A stretch of 64,000 nt of DNA from Rs1 sp000416275. Its GTDB lineage: Bacteria > Pseudomonadota > Gammaproteobacteria > Pseudomonadales > Balneatricaceae. Under the pieces are notes generated by a model. The model was not told the origin of the DNA and made no database searches. It was given only the letters and a program-made list of their open reading frames with translations. The position numbers and the translations under genes are program-made. Positions 37,437-45,881 of this stretch are shown one piece after another; position 1 is the first letter of the stretch; each line of letters opens with the position of its first letter. The stretch is taken from assembly GCA_965243635.1 (NCBI GenBank), contig OZ251574.1:2232001-2296000 (forward strand). The letters are read 5' to 3'.

Positions 37437-37639
37437 GAGAGCTCTGCATAACGTTGCGAGCGAAGATAATACAAGGCAAAAACCGGCGAGATAGTGGAGT
37501 CAGTGTGCCGCTCACTTTGGGTGCAGTGTGCCCCTGATTATGGGTATTACTGGTGTAAATGAGCATATTGAGCCGGTTTTTAACGCCGTATCACCGCGCG
37601 CAGTTATCATACCCTTTGGGTAAGTTATGCAGAGGTCTC
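37437..37639 (+). repeat. Element C, complete, target duplication AGGCT
   Basis: 203 bp, GAGAGCTCTGCATAACGTTG to GTTATGCAGAGGTCTC. AGGCT is at 37432-37436 and 37640-37644. It fills a third of the gap between gabT and the cold-shock gene; the remainder holds only the promoter noted below. Confidence 0.93.
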
Positions 37640-37826
37640 AGGCTGTTAGTCTAGTATTGCTGAAGGGGAAAATTCTCTATAAAGTCAGCGTTGTTCGGGG
37701 GCTGAAATACAGGTAAGGGAATGGAGTGTAGCTCGCTAAGTTGTTTATTTTTAAAACTAATATTTTGCAGTAATGGCTAATAAACCAACTTTTATGTGGC
37801 TGATAACATTATTTATAAGAAAGGCG

Positions 37827-37853
37827 TTGACAAGTAACGGCCGCTGTTATAAA
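37827..37853 (+). promoter_or_regulatory. Promoter of the cold-shock gene with long leader
   Basis: TTGACA, 15 bp, TATAAA. Initiation about 7 bp downstream would give a leader of roughly 150 nt before the ATG at 38009, like the long structured 5' UTRs of cspA-family mRNAs. Spacing is slightly short of optimal. Confidence 0.55.
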
Positions 37854-38008
37854 TTCAATGCAGCTAGAAAGAAAGTCTATATATTTACATGCTTCAACAA
37901 ACAGTTTTTTTCGTAATTCCTGTCCTTGTGGTTTCTAAGTTTCAGTCTATTTTTATGCTATTTACGCCTCTAGTAGGCACTTTTAAATTTATATTACAGG
38001 ATATTATT

Positions 38009-38218
38009 ATGTCTAATACAGTTACTGGTACAGTTAAATGGTTCAACGAAACTAAAGGTTTTGGTTTTATTGAGCAAGAGTCTGGCCCAGACGTTTTCGC
38101 ACATTTTTCAGCAATTGCTGGTGATGGCTTCAAAACTTTGGCTGAAGGCCAGCGTGTTGAATTCAGTGTTTCTCAAGGTCAAAAAGGCCCACAAGCTGAG
38201 AACATTGTTGCGCTATAA
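38009..38218 (+). CDS. Cold-shock protein, CspA family
   Basis: 69-residue single cold-shock domain, an RNA/ssDNA chaperone. RNP-1 is seen as KGFGFIEQ and RNP-2 as VFAHFSAI; the opening TGTVKWFNETKG and closing GPQAENIV are canonical. The start is ATG 38009 with AGGA 7 nt upstream; longer upstream frames lack support and would extend a complete domain. It is monocistronic with a strong terminator just downstream. The long leader suggests post-transcriptional cold induction, or a constitutive CspC/E role; the two cannot be separated here. Confidence 0.95.
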   Translation: MSNTVTGTVKWFNETKGFGFIEQESGPDVFAHFSAIAGDGFKTLAEGQRVEFSVSQGQKGPQAENIVAL

Positions 38219-38257
38219 TTTATAGCAAAACACTGGCTATTAACTAGCCACTAAAAC

Positions 38258-38290
38258 AAGGGTGAATCATTTAGATTTACCCTTTTTTTT
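38258..38290 (+). terminator. Rho-independent terminator after the cold-shock gene
   Basis: AGGGTGAATC, 5-nt loop, GATTTACCCT (one G-T pair) followed by eight T's. Confidence 0.9.
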
Positions 38291-38444
38291 GCTCAATTTT
38301 TCTATAAATTCAATACTCTGCTATGATCTCAGGCAGTTATCGCCAGTCTGGACAATAGCTTGATGATAGCACTGCATTCGCCAGTTGTTTGCGCTGAGGT
38401 ATGCTGGGGGTGCTCCAGTCTAGCGTAAAGCTAATTAACAAATT

Positions 38445-38494
38445 GAGACCTCAGCACAGCGTTGCGAGCGAAGGTAAGACCAGGTACAAACCGG
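38445..38494 (+). repeat. Element C, left part only
   Basis: GAGACCTCAGCACAGCGTTG through AAGGTAAGACCAGG, then lost. It ends about 50 bp before the start of the next gene. Confidence 0.7.
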
Positions 38495-38544
38495 TGCTTA
38501 TCGAAATCCTTATCTATCTAAAACCGTTCATATTAGAGGTGCAA

Positions 38545-39654
38545 GTGAGAGCAGACAGTTATCAGCAAATCAGTAGTGGTTTGAGTGTGCTAGTGTTTGG
38601 CGCAGCCATTGTCTCTAGTTCAGTGTTGATTAGCGGTGATCAGCTAGGGCGGGTAAATCTGTTGTACCTATTGATACTGTTTGTCGCTTGGCCAGTTGTC
38701 TCGCTGTTGTTGATGGTGATCTTGAGCGTCATTAAGACGGAAAAAAGCCTAGTTAATGCGTTGCTGGCTATCCCTATATGGCCAAGAACTTGGTTGGATA
38801 CCGTTAGTCAGCTGAAAAGAACAGGGCTGTTTAAGCAGTGGCTGTTCTGTCAGAGTCAAAAAATGGCGCTAGTGTTTAATGCCGGTTGCCTGCTCGCTTT
38901 TGTGTTCGTGTTACTTTTTAATGACGTGACTTTTGTCTGGCGCAGTACCTTATTGAATGCCTCTCAAGTCTTACCTGTACTAGAAACTATTGCGCTGCCC
39001 TGGCTGTTTATAGATTCAGCGCAGCCATTGTTATCTATGCTGGAAATGGCTCAAGACTCGCGCTTAAGTTTAAATCCGCACTTAGTTGCTGCCAGTGCAT
39101 GGTGGCAATATATCTTTATGGCACAAGTTGTCTACGCATTAATGCCGCGTTTGTGTCTGTACTTGGTAAGTCGTAAGCAGCTTTTAAATGCGCTGGCAGC
39201 TAGCGAGATCGCGGCCAAAAATAGCCGTGATTTTGCCGCGCATAGCTCAACTGTATCTCAGCGGCCGAATTTAAAAAAAATTAGTCGAACGTCAGCGGTG
39301 TCTGGCAATTATGTATTGCTCAATTGGGCTGGATTACCCGAGCGCTTGATTTCCCAGGTGGAGCAAGTTTACGGCACTAATGAGCGAGTGTACTCGCTCA
39401 ATGAGATGACGGATCTCGCAAGCGAGCTAACGGTGATTAACGATGACCGAGTTAAGCTGTTGATCGTGGCGGCGTGGGAGCCTCCGATGGGTGAGTTAGA
39501 AGATTTTATGCGCCAAACCCAAGGGATTGTTTTACCTTTGGATTGGAGTAGCGATCAGTTTCAGAGTATTTCAGCACTACATTTAGATGAGTGGCGGCGC
39601 TTTTGTTTCGCGCTACCTAACTGGGAATTACAGTTACCGAAGGAGCTCTCATGA
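38545..39654 (+). CDS. DUF2868 membrane protein
   Basis: 369 residues. Hydrophobic helices lie near residues 10-30 (SVLVFGAAIVSSSVLI), 45-68 (LLILFVAWPVVSLLLMVIL), 110-130 (FNAGCLLAFVFVLLF) and 195-215, followed by a soluble C-terminal half with the NYVLLNWAGLPERL stretch. This architecture and the overlapping downstream DUF3482 GTPase identify the DUF2868 family, which I recall as a frequent gene pair with unknown function. The start is GTG 38545, 5 nt after AGAGG; upstream codons would run into the C element. The last 4 bp overlap the next gene (ATGA), indicating translational coupling. Confidence 0.8.
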   Translation: MRADSYQQISSGLSVLVFGAAIVSSSVLISGDQLGRVNLLYLLILFVAWPVVSLLLMVILSVIKTEKSLVNALLAIPIWPRTWLDTVSQLKRTGLFKQWLFCQSQKMALVFNAGCLLAFVFVLLFNDVTFVWRSTLLNASQVLPVLETIALPWLFIDSAQPLLSMLEMAQDSRLSLNPHLVAASAWWQYIFMAQVVYALMPRLCLYLVSRKQLLNALAASEIAAKNSRDFAAHSSTVSQRPNLKKISRTSAVSGNYVLLNWAGLPERLISQVEQVYGTNERVYSLNEMTDLASELTVINDDRVKLLIVAAWEPPMGELEDFMRQTQGIVLPLDWSSDQFQSISALHLDEWRRFCFALPNWELQLPKELS

Positions 39655-41030
39655 TCCCCGCTTTTGCCGTGGTTGGGCATCCCAACAAAGGTAAATCATC
39701 GGTGGTCTCGACCTTGGCCAGGGATGATCGAATCGCGGTGTCTATGCGCAGTGGCACGACGACACAGGCGCATAGCTATCAAATAAAATTAGATCATCTC
39801 AGTTATTATTTAATTGATACACCAGGATTTCAGAGACCGCGTAAAGTATTGGCATGGTTGCAAAAAAGCCAGCCTAGCGCCGATCAACGCGCCGCCCGTA
39901 TCCAAGAGTTTTTAGACGATGCACGGTGCCAAACCTTATATAAAGATGAAATTGAATTGCTAAAACCGATTATGGCGGGTGCGGCGATTTTGTATGTGGT
40001 CGACGGCTCTCGTCCCTACAGCGCTGAATATGAAGCGGAAATGGAAATTTTACGTTGGACTGGCCAGCCGAGTATGGCGTTAATTAATCCAATTGGCGGC
40101 GTAGAGTATGTCGCTAACTGGCAGAGTGCGCTACAGCAATATTTTCGATTGGTGAGGGTTTTTGATGCGATCAAAGCTGATTTGCAGCAGCACTTAGAGT
40201 TATTGACCGCGTTTACTCAATTACATTTACCTTGGGCGGATGTGCTGCAGCAAATTATTGCCGCATTTACCGCGAAGGTCGCCGCGCAAAAAGCGCAAAG
40301 CTGTGCGGTCGCTGCAAAATTGCTAGAAGATTTATGCGGTTACCAGTTGCAGCAAAAAGCATTGAGCAAAGAGCAAGCGCAAAAAATGCAAATCTTATTA
40401 GAGCGGCAATACTATCAGTGGATGCGACGCTGCGAATCACAAGCGCACGACCAGTTGCAAATGTTGTATCGGCATCATCAATTAAGTCGCCGAGAGACGG
40501 AGCTGTCTCTGCCCGATGATCTGTTTGACACCGACAAGTGGTTTGCCTGGGGGCTGGATAAACCTCAACTCATTAAAGTGGCGGCAATTGCCGGTGCTAC
40601 GGCGGGCGGGGCTGTTGATTTGGCGGTCGCTGGGCAGTCTTTTATGCTCGGAGCTATCGCCGGAGGGTTAGTCGGATCGACAGCCGCATGGTTTGGCGCT
40701 GACAAGTTAGCCAAGCTGAAGGTGGTAGGGTTACCTTTAGGTGGCTATGAGGCTCGACAAGGGCCGATTAAAAGCCAGAACTTTCCCTATGTGGTGTTGG
40801 CTAGATTTTTATATATCTACCGTGTACTGCAGTCGAGAAACCATGCATTGCGTGAAGATTTAGTGATGTCAGAGCAGCAAGTGGGGCAAATACTAGCGCA
40901 GTTACACAAGGAGCAACGGAAAAAAATCTACGCGGCATTAGATAGAATAAGCCGTCAGAAAACAGTCGATGATCTCGCCGCTATATTAGCGCCTCTATTT
41001 GATATCGAAACTGACCGAGGAGCTGCTTGA
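39651..41030 (+). CDS. GTPase with DUF3482 domain
   Basis: 459 residues. An N-terminal Era/Obg-like G domain carries P-loop GHPNKGKSS (residues 8-16), switch II DTPG (about 53) and YVVDGSRPY. The NKxD motif is atypical (LINPIGG in its place), as is usual for this family. The C-terminal DUF3482 region has a glycine-rich hydrophobic segment near 310-345 (GATAGGAVDLAVAGQSF, GAIAGGLVGSTAAWFG) that could insert into or contact the membrane. It is translationally coupled to the DUF2868 gene and followed by a FosA-like gene 14 bp on. Role unknown; the partner membrane protein suggests a GTP-controlled envelope function. Confidence 0.85.
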   Translation: MIPAFAVVGHPNKGKSSVVSTLARDDRIAVSMRSGTTTQAHSYQIKLDHLSYYLIDTPGFQRPRKVLAWLQKSQPSADQRAARIQEFLDDARCQTLYKDEIELLKPIMAGAAILYVVDGSRPYSAEYEAEMEILRWTGQPSMALINPIGGVEYVANWQSALQQYFRLVRVFDAIKADLQQHLELLTAFTQLHLPWADVLQQIIAAFTAKVAAQKAQSCAVAAKLLEDLCGYQLQQKALSKEQAQKMQILLERQYYQWMRRCESQAHDQLQMLYRHHQLSRRETELSLPDDLFDTDKWFAWGLDKPQLIKVAAIAGATAGGAVDLAVAGQSFMLGAIAGGLVGSTAAWFGADKLAKLKVVGLPLGGYEARQGPIKSQNFPYVVLARFLYIYRVLQSRNHALREDLVMSEQQVGQILAQLHKEQRKKIYAALDRISRQKTVDDLAAILAPLFDIETDRGAA

Positions 41031-41044
41031 ATGGAGATTCAAAG

Positions 41045-41482
41045 ATGCTAAAAGGGATTAATCACATTACCATCGCGGTCAGTGATTTAGCGACCGCGAT
41101 TGATTTTTATCAGGGCGTCTTAGGTCTGCAGCTGCAGGTTAAATGGCGCGCGGGTGCCTATTTAACGGTGGCTGGACAGTGGATTTGTTTGAGTGTAGAT
41201 CCCATAAAATTTGATCAGGCGGCTCAACACCGTGATTACAGTCATATTGCCTTCGATATTGATGCGGCAGATTTTGCGGTTTTCAGCCAGCAATTAAGCG
41301 AACATCAGGTGCCGCTCTGGAAAGAGAACAAAAGTGAAGGAGAATCCCTGTATATACTAGATCCCGATACCAATAAGTTAGAAATTCATGTGGGGGATTT
41401 GGAGTCGCGGCTGCAAAAAATGCGTAGCGAGCCTAGTGCAGACATGATTTTTTATGATCATCACGATGATAGTCGTCAATAA
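41045..41482 (+). CDS. fosA: FosA-type fosfomycin thiol transferase homologue
   Basis: 145-residue glyoxalase/VOC-fold protein. It matches FosA, the Mn/K-dependent glutathione transferase that opens the fosfomycin epoxide. Metal ligands align at His7, His67 and Glu113. Thr9, Tyr39, Trp46, Lys93, Ser97, Ser101, Tyr103 and Arg122 are all present at the places known from Pseudomonas FosA (allowing a 3-residue shift after position 50). This includes the potassium loop NKSEGESLY. The start is ATG 41045 with GGAG 8 nt upstream. It sits in one operon after the DUF3482 GTPase, so it appears chromosomal and resident rather than on a resistance element. Activity is predicted, not shown. Confidence 0.88.
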   Translation: MLKGINHITIAVSDLATAIDFYQGVLGLQLQVKWRAGAYLTVAGQWICLSVDPIKFDQAAQHRDYSHIAFDIDAADFAVFSQQLSEHQVPLWKENKSEGESLYILDPDTNKLEIHVGDLESRLQKMRSEPSADMIFYDHHDDSRQ

Positions 41483-41503
41483 AGGCCAGTTTGGCTGGCC
41501 TTT
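41481..41503. terminator. Bidirectional terminator between fosA and ETF-QO
   Basis: AAAGGCCAG-TTTGG-CTGGCCTTT, overlapping the fosA stop. It serves both convergent genes. Confidence 0.85.
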
Positions 41504-41522
41504 ATGTGGTTGCCGCTAAAGC

Positions 41523-43166
41523 TTACATATTAGGATAGTTTGGACCGCCACCTCCCTCAGGTGTCACCCAGGTGATATTCTGGGCGGGATCTTTGATATC
41601 ACAAGTTTTGCAGTGCACACAGTTTTGTGAGTTGATTTGAAACTTTTGCTCGCCTTCACTCTCCACTATTTCATAAACACCCGCCGGGCAATAGCGCTGT
41701 GCGGGCTCGGCGTATTTAAGCCAATTACTACCCAGCGGAATGCTGCTGTCGATCAGCTTTAAATGGCAGGGCTGGTTCTCCTCATGGTTAGTGTTGGACA
41801 AAAACACGGAAGAGGGTTTGTCAAAGCTCAGTATACCATCGGGCTTGGGGTAATCTATCACAGTGCATTCACTGGCCGGTTTTAATTGCGCGTAGTCAGG
41901 GGTGTTGTCATGCAAGGTAAATGGGAGTGGATAAATATTTTGATCGAAAAAATTAAAGCTGCCACCTAGTAAGGTGCCGAATTTGTGCAGAGCTGGACCA
42001 AAGTTACGGCTGCGGTGCAGTTCCTCAAAAATCCACGACTGCTTAAAATTGTCGCCGTAGGCGATCAGATCGCTAGCCCCTTGGTCGTCTTTGGCGAGAG
42101 CGGCAGTAATCGTTTGTGCGGCGATCATGCCTGATTTCATAGCGGTATGGGTGCCTTTAATCTTTGAAAAATTCAACGTGCCGGCATCACAACCGAGTAA
42201 CAGCGCCCCGGGCATGGACATTTTCGGCAGAGAATTAAAGCCACCTTTAGTGATCGCTCTCGCTCCGTAAGAGACGCGTTTGCCACCGACCAGATGCTTG
42301 GCAAGCACTGGATGATGTTTAAGGCGTTGGAATTCATCAAATGGACTTAAGTGCGGATTCTTGTAACTTAAATCGGTGATTAAACCTACCACTACCTGGT
42401 TGTTTTCAATGTGGTAGAGGAAAAACCCGCCACTTTCTTGTTTGAGCGGCCAGCCGGTGCCATGTACCACTAATCCCAGTTGGTGCTGGTCAGCGGGAAT
42501 ATCCCAAAGCTCTTTTATGCCTATGCCGTAGTGCTGGGCATCGCTGTCTTTGTCTAATTGGAATTTTTCGATTAGTTCTTTGCCGAGATGACCGCGACAG
42601 CCCTCGCTGAAAACCGTGTACTTGGCCAGTAGATCCATGCCTTGCATATAGCCGTCTTTTTCTGCACCGCTTTCATCTAGGCCCATATCGCCAGTGCCGA
42701 TGCCGGCGACTGCGCCCGCATCGTTGTAGATGATATGTGATGCGGGGAAGCCTGGAAAAATCTCAACGCCCAGCTGCTCTGCTTGCTCGGCTAGCCAGCG
42801 GCATAAATTACCGACACTGGCAATAAAATTACCTTGGTTGTGCATCGGTTTAGGAATGAAAAAATTAGGTATCTTGACTGCTTTATCGGCGTTGTGCAGC
42901 AGGTATATTTGATCTTCTGTGACAGCTGTGGTGAGCGGCGCGCCCAGTTCGCTCCAGTTGGGAAATAACTCATTTAAAGCTCGCGGCTCAACCACCGCGC
43001 CAGATAAGATATGTGCGCCCACTTCAGAGCCTTTTTCAACTACGCATACGGTTAGTTCTCGGCCACTGTCGTTCGCCTGTTGCATTAAACGACAAGCGGT
43101 TGATAGGCCCGCGGGGCCCGCGCCGACAATAACCACATCAAACTCCATTGATTCACGTTCTGTCAT
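41523..43166 (-). CDS. Electron-transfer flavoprotein:ubiquinone oxidoreductase
   Basis: 547-residue FAD and 4Fe-4S membrane-associated enzyme that passes electrons from ETF (fatty-acid, amino-acid and other acyl-CoA oxidation) to the quinone pool. The N-terminal dinucleotide fold is DVVIVGAGPAGLSTACRL. Further landmarks are GAHILSGAVVEPRALNELFP, VFSEGCRGHLGK and GCDAGTLNFSKIKGTHTAMK. The cluster ligands are in the tail: RYCPAGVYE and NCVHCKTCDIKDP. The length is typical of bacterial ETF-QO. AGAGG precedes the ATG at 43166. The ETF genes are not in this window. Confidence 0.95.
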   Translation of the reverse strand: MTERESMEFDVVIVGAGPAGLSTACRLMQQANDSGRELTVCVVEKGSEVGAHILSGAVVEPRALNELFPNWSELGAPLTTAVTEDQIYLLHNADKAVKIPNFFIPKPMHNQGNFIASVGNLCRWLAEQAEQLGVEIFPGFPASHIIYNDAGAVAGIGTGDMGLDESGAEKDGYMQGMDLLAKYTVFSEGCRGHLGKELIEKFQLDKDSDAQHYGIGIKELWDIPADQHQLGLVVHGTGWPLKQESGGFFLYHIENNQVVVGLITDLSYKNPHLSPFDEFQRLKHHPVLAKHLVGGKRVSYGARAITKGGFNSLPKMSMPGALLLGCDAGTLNFSKIKGTHTAMKSGMIAAQTITAALAKDDQGASDLIAYGDNFKQSWIFEELHRSRNFGPALHKFGTLLGGSFNFFDQNIYPLPFTLHDNTPDYAQLKPASECTVIDYPKPDGILSFDKPSSVFLSNTNHEENQPCHLKLIDSSIPLGSNWLKYAEPAQRYCPAGVYEIVESEGEQKFQINSQNCVHCKTCDIKDPAQNITWVTPEGGGGPNYPNM

Positions 43167-43728
43167 GCTTACCTCTAATTATTATTTAACGGACTCGTGT
43201 GCGTCGAATCTCAGTTATTTATTTTATTTTTGCTCAGTATACCTTATAAATTAAGCTGAGATTATCATAGAATTACTCAGGCAAACATACATTTCAGCTT
43301 TGTTTTTGTCAGACAGGCAGTCTACCTTTAGCCCGCGCCTTAATTGCTAATCTCGCAGTACGCAACCAACGTTCGCGACTTGTTAAAAGGAGCTGTTACT
43401 TTGGTTTTTTCTACGCTGATTTGGAGGCTAATTATCTTGCGAAAGCGTTTTCTGCTAAACCTATTGCCAGTACTAGGGGTGGAGGGGCTAGGCCTAACCA
43501 TCGCTGAAGTGGTGGGAAATCAGGATTAATTATAAGCTGACGATCATCGAAAATGAAGGGTTGAGCATCATGGTTAACGAACTGGTCTTTGGTGCAAAAA
43601 TGCTGGAGGAGATGAAATGCTTGGATCCCTGATCAAAGGAGTGAGAGCTTGTAAAGTAGCTAAAGACTAAATTGCAAATGCACTTCGTCTGTATTTTTTT
43701 GTGCTGTATGGTGATCGTATTGAAAATA
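43167..43728. other. Gap with no supported gene
   Basis: 562 bp. A 61-codon frame at 43344-43529 and two very short frames (43571 and 43618) lack homology I recognise, though the last has a good GGAGGAG site. It may be decayed coding sequence. No A, B or C element is present. Confidence 0.35.
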
Positions 43729-43762
43729 CACAGCGGGCAGATGCGATGCTCAGCCCGCTGTG
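43729..43762 (-). terminator. Hairpin terminator of the leftward gene at 43772
   Basis: CACAGCGGGC and GCCCGCTGTG pair perfectly over 10 bp around a 14-nt loop, followed on the minus strand by TATTTTC. The T-run is weak. Confidence 0.65.
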
Positions 43763-43771
43763 AATGCAGTT

Positions 43772-44257
43772 CTAGAGGAGTGGAAATTCAAACCAAACTT
43801 CCGCACTTTGGCCGTTAAGGGTGTAAGTAACGACTGCTCGCCAAGTCATCGCTTTGCCGTGATGGCCAGAGAGTGTTATGTCACCATAAAAGCTGTGGTC
43901 GGGGCGTTTTTCGAGTTGTATCTTGTGGCTACCCATAAACATATCAACTCCTTGAAAATCAATATTTGCTGAATCAGGGTTGATTCCGTCAAAACTGAGC
44001 TTGAAAGGAAGGGGGGTAAAAGAGCGGATATCACTTTGCTGAATACTCAGCTGTGCTGTCAGTGCTTGGGCGTTGCTTTTACACTGCTTGCGAATGTCGC
44101 ATTTAACCGCGGGAAATGCTGGGCCTTTAGCCGTCAATACGCTGCTGCTTGCAGCTGGGGGTGTCGCGGTGTGCTTGTTGCTGTACCAAATGACAGTAAT
44201 AAGAGTTGCGGCTAAGATGATGCTAAAGATTAGGCTGATGACTTTTTTAGTGCTCAT
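43772..44257 (-). CDS. Membrane-anchored hypothetical protein
   Basis: 161 residues taking ATG 44257. One N-terminal helix (VISLIFSIILAATLITVIW, residues 5-23) anchors or exports it. The rest is a small beta-rich extracytoplasmic domain with CDIRKQC and a repeated G-M-F/H-K pattern (FQGVDMFMGSHKIQL, LSGHHGKAMTWRAVVTY). This looks like the YtkA/FixH-like Ig-type proteins found beside copper or cytochrome-oxidase assembly genes, but I cannot prove the family, and no such genes are nearby. Upstream in-frame starts (44278 ATG, 44323 TTG) would add residues before the helix. None has a clear ribosome site. Confidence 0.6.
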   Translation of the reverse strand: MSTKKVISLIFSIILAATLITVIWYSNKHTATPPAASSSVLTAKGPAFPAVKCDIRKQCKSNAQALTAQLSIQQSDIRSFTPLPFKLSFDGINPDSANIDFQGVDMFMGSHKIQLEKRPDHSFYGDITLSGHHGKAMTWRAVVTYTLNGQSAEVWFEFPLL

Positions 44258-44323
44258 AGGTTTTATTCTACTACTCATGATTGAAATAGGCGCTAATTTA
44301 CTCTTAGTCGATAATGCTAGCAA

Positions 44324-44677
44324 TGATTAATTGCTGTTGATTTTTCTTATCTGCTTAATTTTTTTGTTTTAATCGTCACTTCAATGTTTTTGCTCTCGCC
44401 CGTAAACCATTTTTTCGCCTAGATAGAGCCTAAAACAGCTGGCATACCGTTTTCAGGTGCCTCTTTCTATCGAGCTTTGTTTCTATTTTCAAAATTTCAT
44501 CACATCAGAAAAAGTCCTTATATGACGTGTGAGAGTGCTACCGATTTGTTTGATACATTGTGTTTCCCCCGCTTGTTTTTGGGCGCTGTAAGCCACCACT
44601 AAAACCGAAAAATCATGGTGTTATATTGATATCAAACCCAATAGTGCATGAAAATAAATGACCACTATTAATAAAAC
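44324..44677. other. Gap, nothing recognised
   Basis: AT-rich 354 bp between the leftward membrane-anchored gene and an element C. I see no gene, hairpin terminator or repeat in it. Confidence 0.4.
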
Positions 44678-44856
44678 GAGACCTCTGCATAACGTTGCGA
44701 GTTAAGGTCAGACCAGGCAAAAACCGGCGAGATAGCGAGTTAGTATACCCCTGTTTATGGGTATTACAGGTGTAAATTAGCATGTTGAGCCGGTTTTTAA
44801 CGCCGTATTACCGAACGCAGTTATCATACCTTCTGGGTAAGTTATGCAGAGGTCTC
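44678..44856 (+). repeat. Element C, complete, target duplication AAAAC
   Basis: 179 bp (one internal 25-bp segment shorter than the 204-bp form), GAGACCTCTGCATAACGTTG to GTTATGCAGAGGTCTC. AAAAC is at 44673-44677 and 44857-44861. Confidence 0.93.
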
Positions 44857-44997
44857 AAAACATCTGTACGAGATGAGTTTGATAGACTCGGGAGTGACTT
44901 TGATCGCCTGTCCGATGAGAAAAATATTTCTAGTGAGACTAAGGTGTTGATGCGTAGTATGCTGACACTACTCGAATTGATCCTCGCTATTCTTTTA

Positions 44998-45066
44998 CCT
45001 GAATTAGCGACTTCACTGCACCACATAGTGCAAGCTGTTGATTCACTTTGAAGTCACGGATTCTGG
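44998..45066 (+). repeat. Element A, short (69 bp) internally deleted
   Basis: CCTGAATTAGCGACTTCACTG joined to TTCACTTTGAAGTCACGG and ATTCTGG; about 90 internal bp are missing. Confidence 0.8.
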
Positions 45067-45178
45067 TATGGTTGTTATTGTCTGTCTCCTAGTGGATGCA
45101 AGTCAGCAAGGTTGTAGGCATGATATTAGAGATTCCATAAAGCAATTTCTTTAAGAGCTGAAAATAATAAGGATATGA

Positions 45179-45775
45179 ATGACAATTTTCTCTGAAGATC
45201 AATATTACACCCAGCAATTCAAACAGCTTGTCTACCTCGAGCAAAATATTTCGAATCTCATTTTTGAAGAATGCTTATTTGAGGGCTGTGATTTTAGTGG
45301 CTCCAGCTTTGAAAATTGTTCTTTTATCGAGTGTGATTTTTCTCGCTGTAATTTAAGTCTGGTTTCATTTAAGGGGACGCGTTTTAGCGAGACGGTATTT
45401 AAAGATTGTAAATTGCTTGGTATAGATTGGACACGGGCTAACTGGCCCAGTATAGCGTTAGACGCATTAGTTGCCTTTGAAAAATCAGTGTTAAATGACG
45501 GTAGCTTTTTCGGTTTAACCTTGCAGCGTTTAAAAATTAAAGCCTGCCGCTGCATGGATGTCGATTTTACTGATGGTGATTTCAAACAGGCAAATTTTAG
45601 CGATAGTGACTTCTCAGGAAGTACTTTTAGTCGCACAAATTTAGAACAGGCTGATTTTAGCGAGGCGCAAAATTGTCACATCAATATCACTAATAACCAG
45701 CTTAAAGGCGCTAAATTCAGTGCTCACCAAGCAGTTAACTTATTGAGTAATCTCGGTATTGAGCTGGTCGACTAA
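45179..45775 (+). CDS. Qnr/McbG-like pentapeptide-repeat protein
   Basis: 198 residues. Two blocks of pentapeptide repeats (about 20-78: LIFEECLFEGCDFSGSSFEN; about 118-165: DVDFTDGDFKQANFSDSDF) are separated by a loop-like segment containing GIDWTRANWPS. It ends with a C-terminal helix, AHQAVNLLSNLGIELV. This layout, including the terminal amphipathic helix that dimerises Qnr, follows Qnr and McbG, which shield DNA gyrase from quinolones or microcin B17. Overall identity looks modest, so gyrase protection is a hypothesis. AAGG lies 6 nt before ATG 45179. It is monocistronic between repeats. Confidence 0.8.
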   Translation: MTIFSEDQYYTQQFKQLVYLEQNISNLIFEECLFEGCDFSGSSFENCSFIECDFSRCNLSLVSFKGTRFSETVFKDCKLLGIDWTRANWPSIALDALVAFEKSVLNDGSFFGLTLQRLKIKACRCMDVDFTDGDFKQANFSDSDFSGSTFSRTNLEQADFSEAQNCHINITNNQLKGAKFSAHQAVNLLSNLGIELVD

Positions 45776-45843
45776 TTTTTAACTAGCATGCTATTTTTAA
45801 AAAAATAGCGTGATTTATAAATTTAGCCCTCTATAATCTTAAA

Positions 45844-45867
45844 CCTGAATCCGTGACTTCAAAGTGT
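45844..45867 (-). repeat. Isolated terminus of element A upstream of a large gene
   Basis: CCTGAATCCGTGACTTCAAA followed by GTG, then unrelated sequence. It ends 14 bp before the start codon of the next gene. Confidence 0.75.
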
Positions 45868-45881
45868 ACCAAGGAATGACT

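Noticed and set aside
43344..43529. 61-codon frame after ETF-QO
   Set aside because: No recognisable homology, no good start. The LGLTI stretch only loosely recalls IS110-type transposases.
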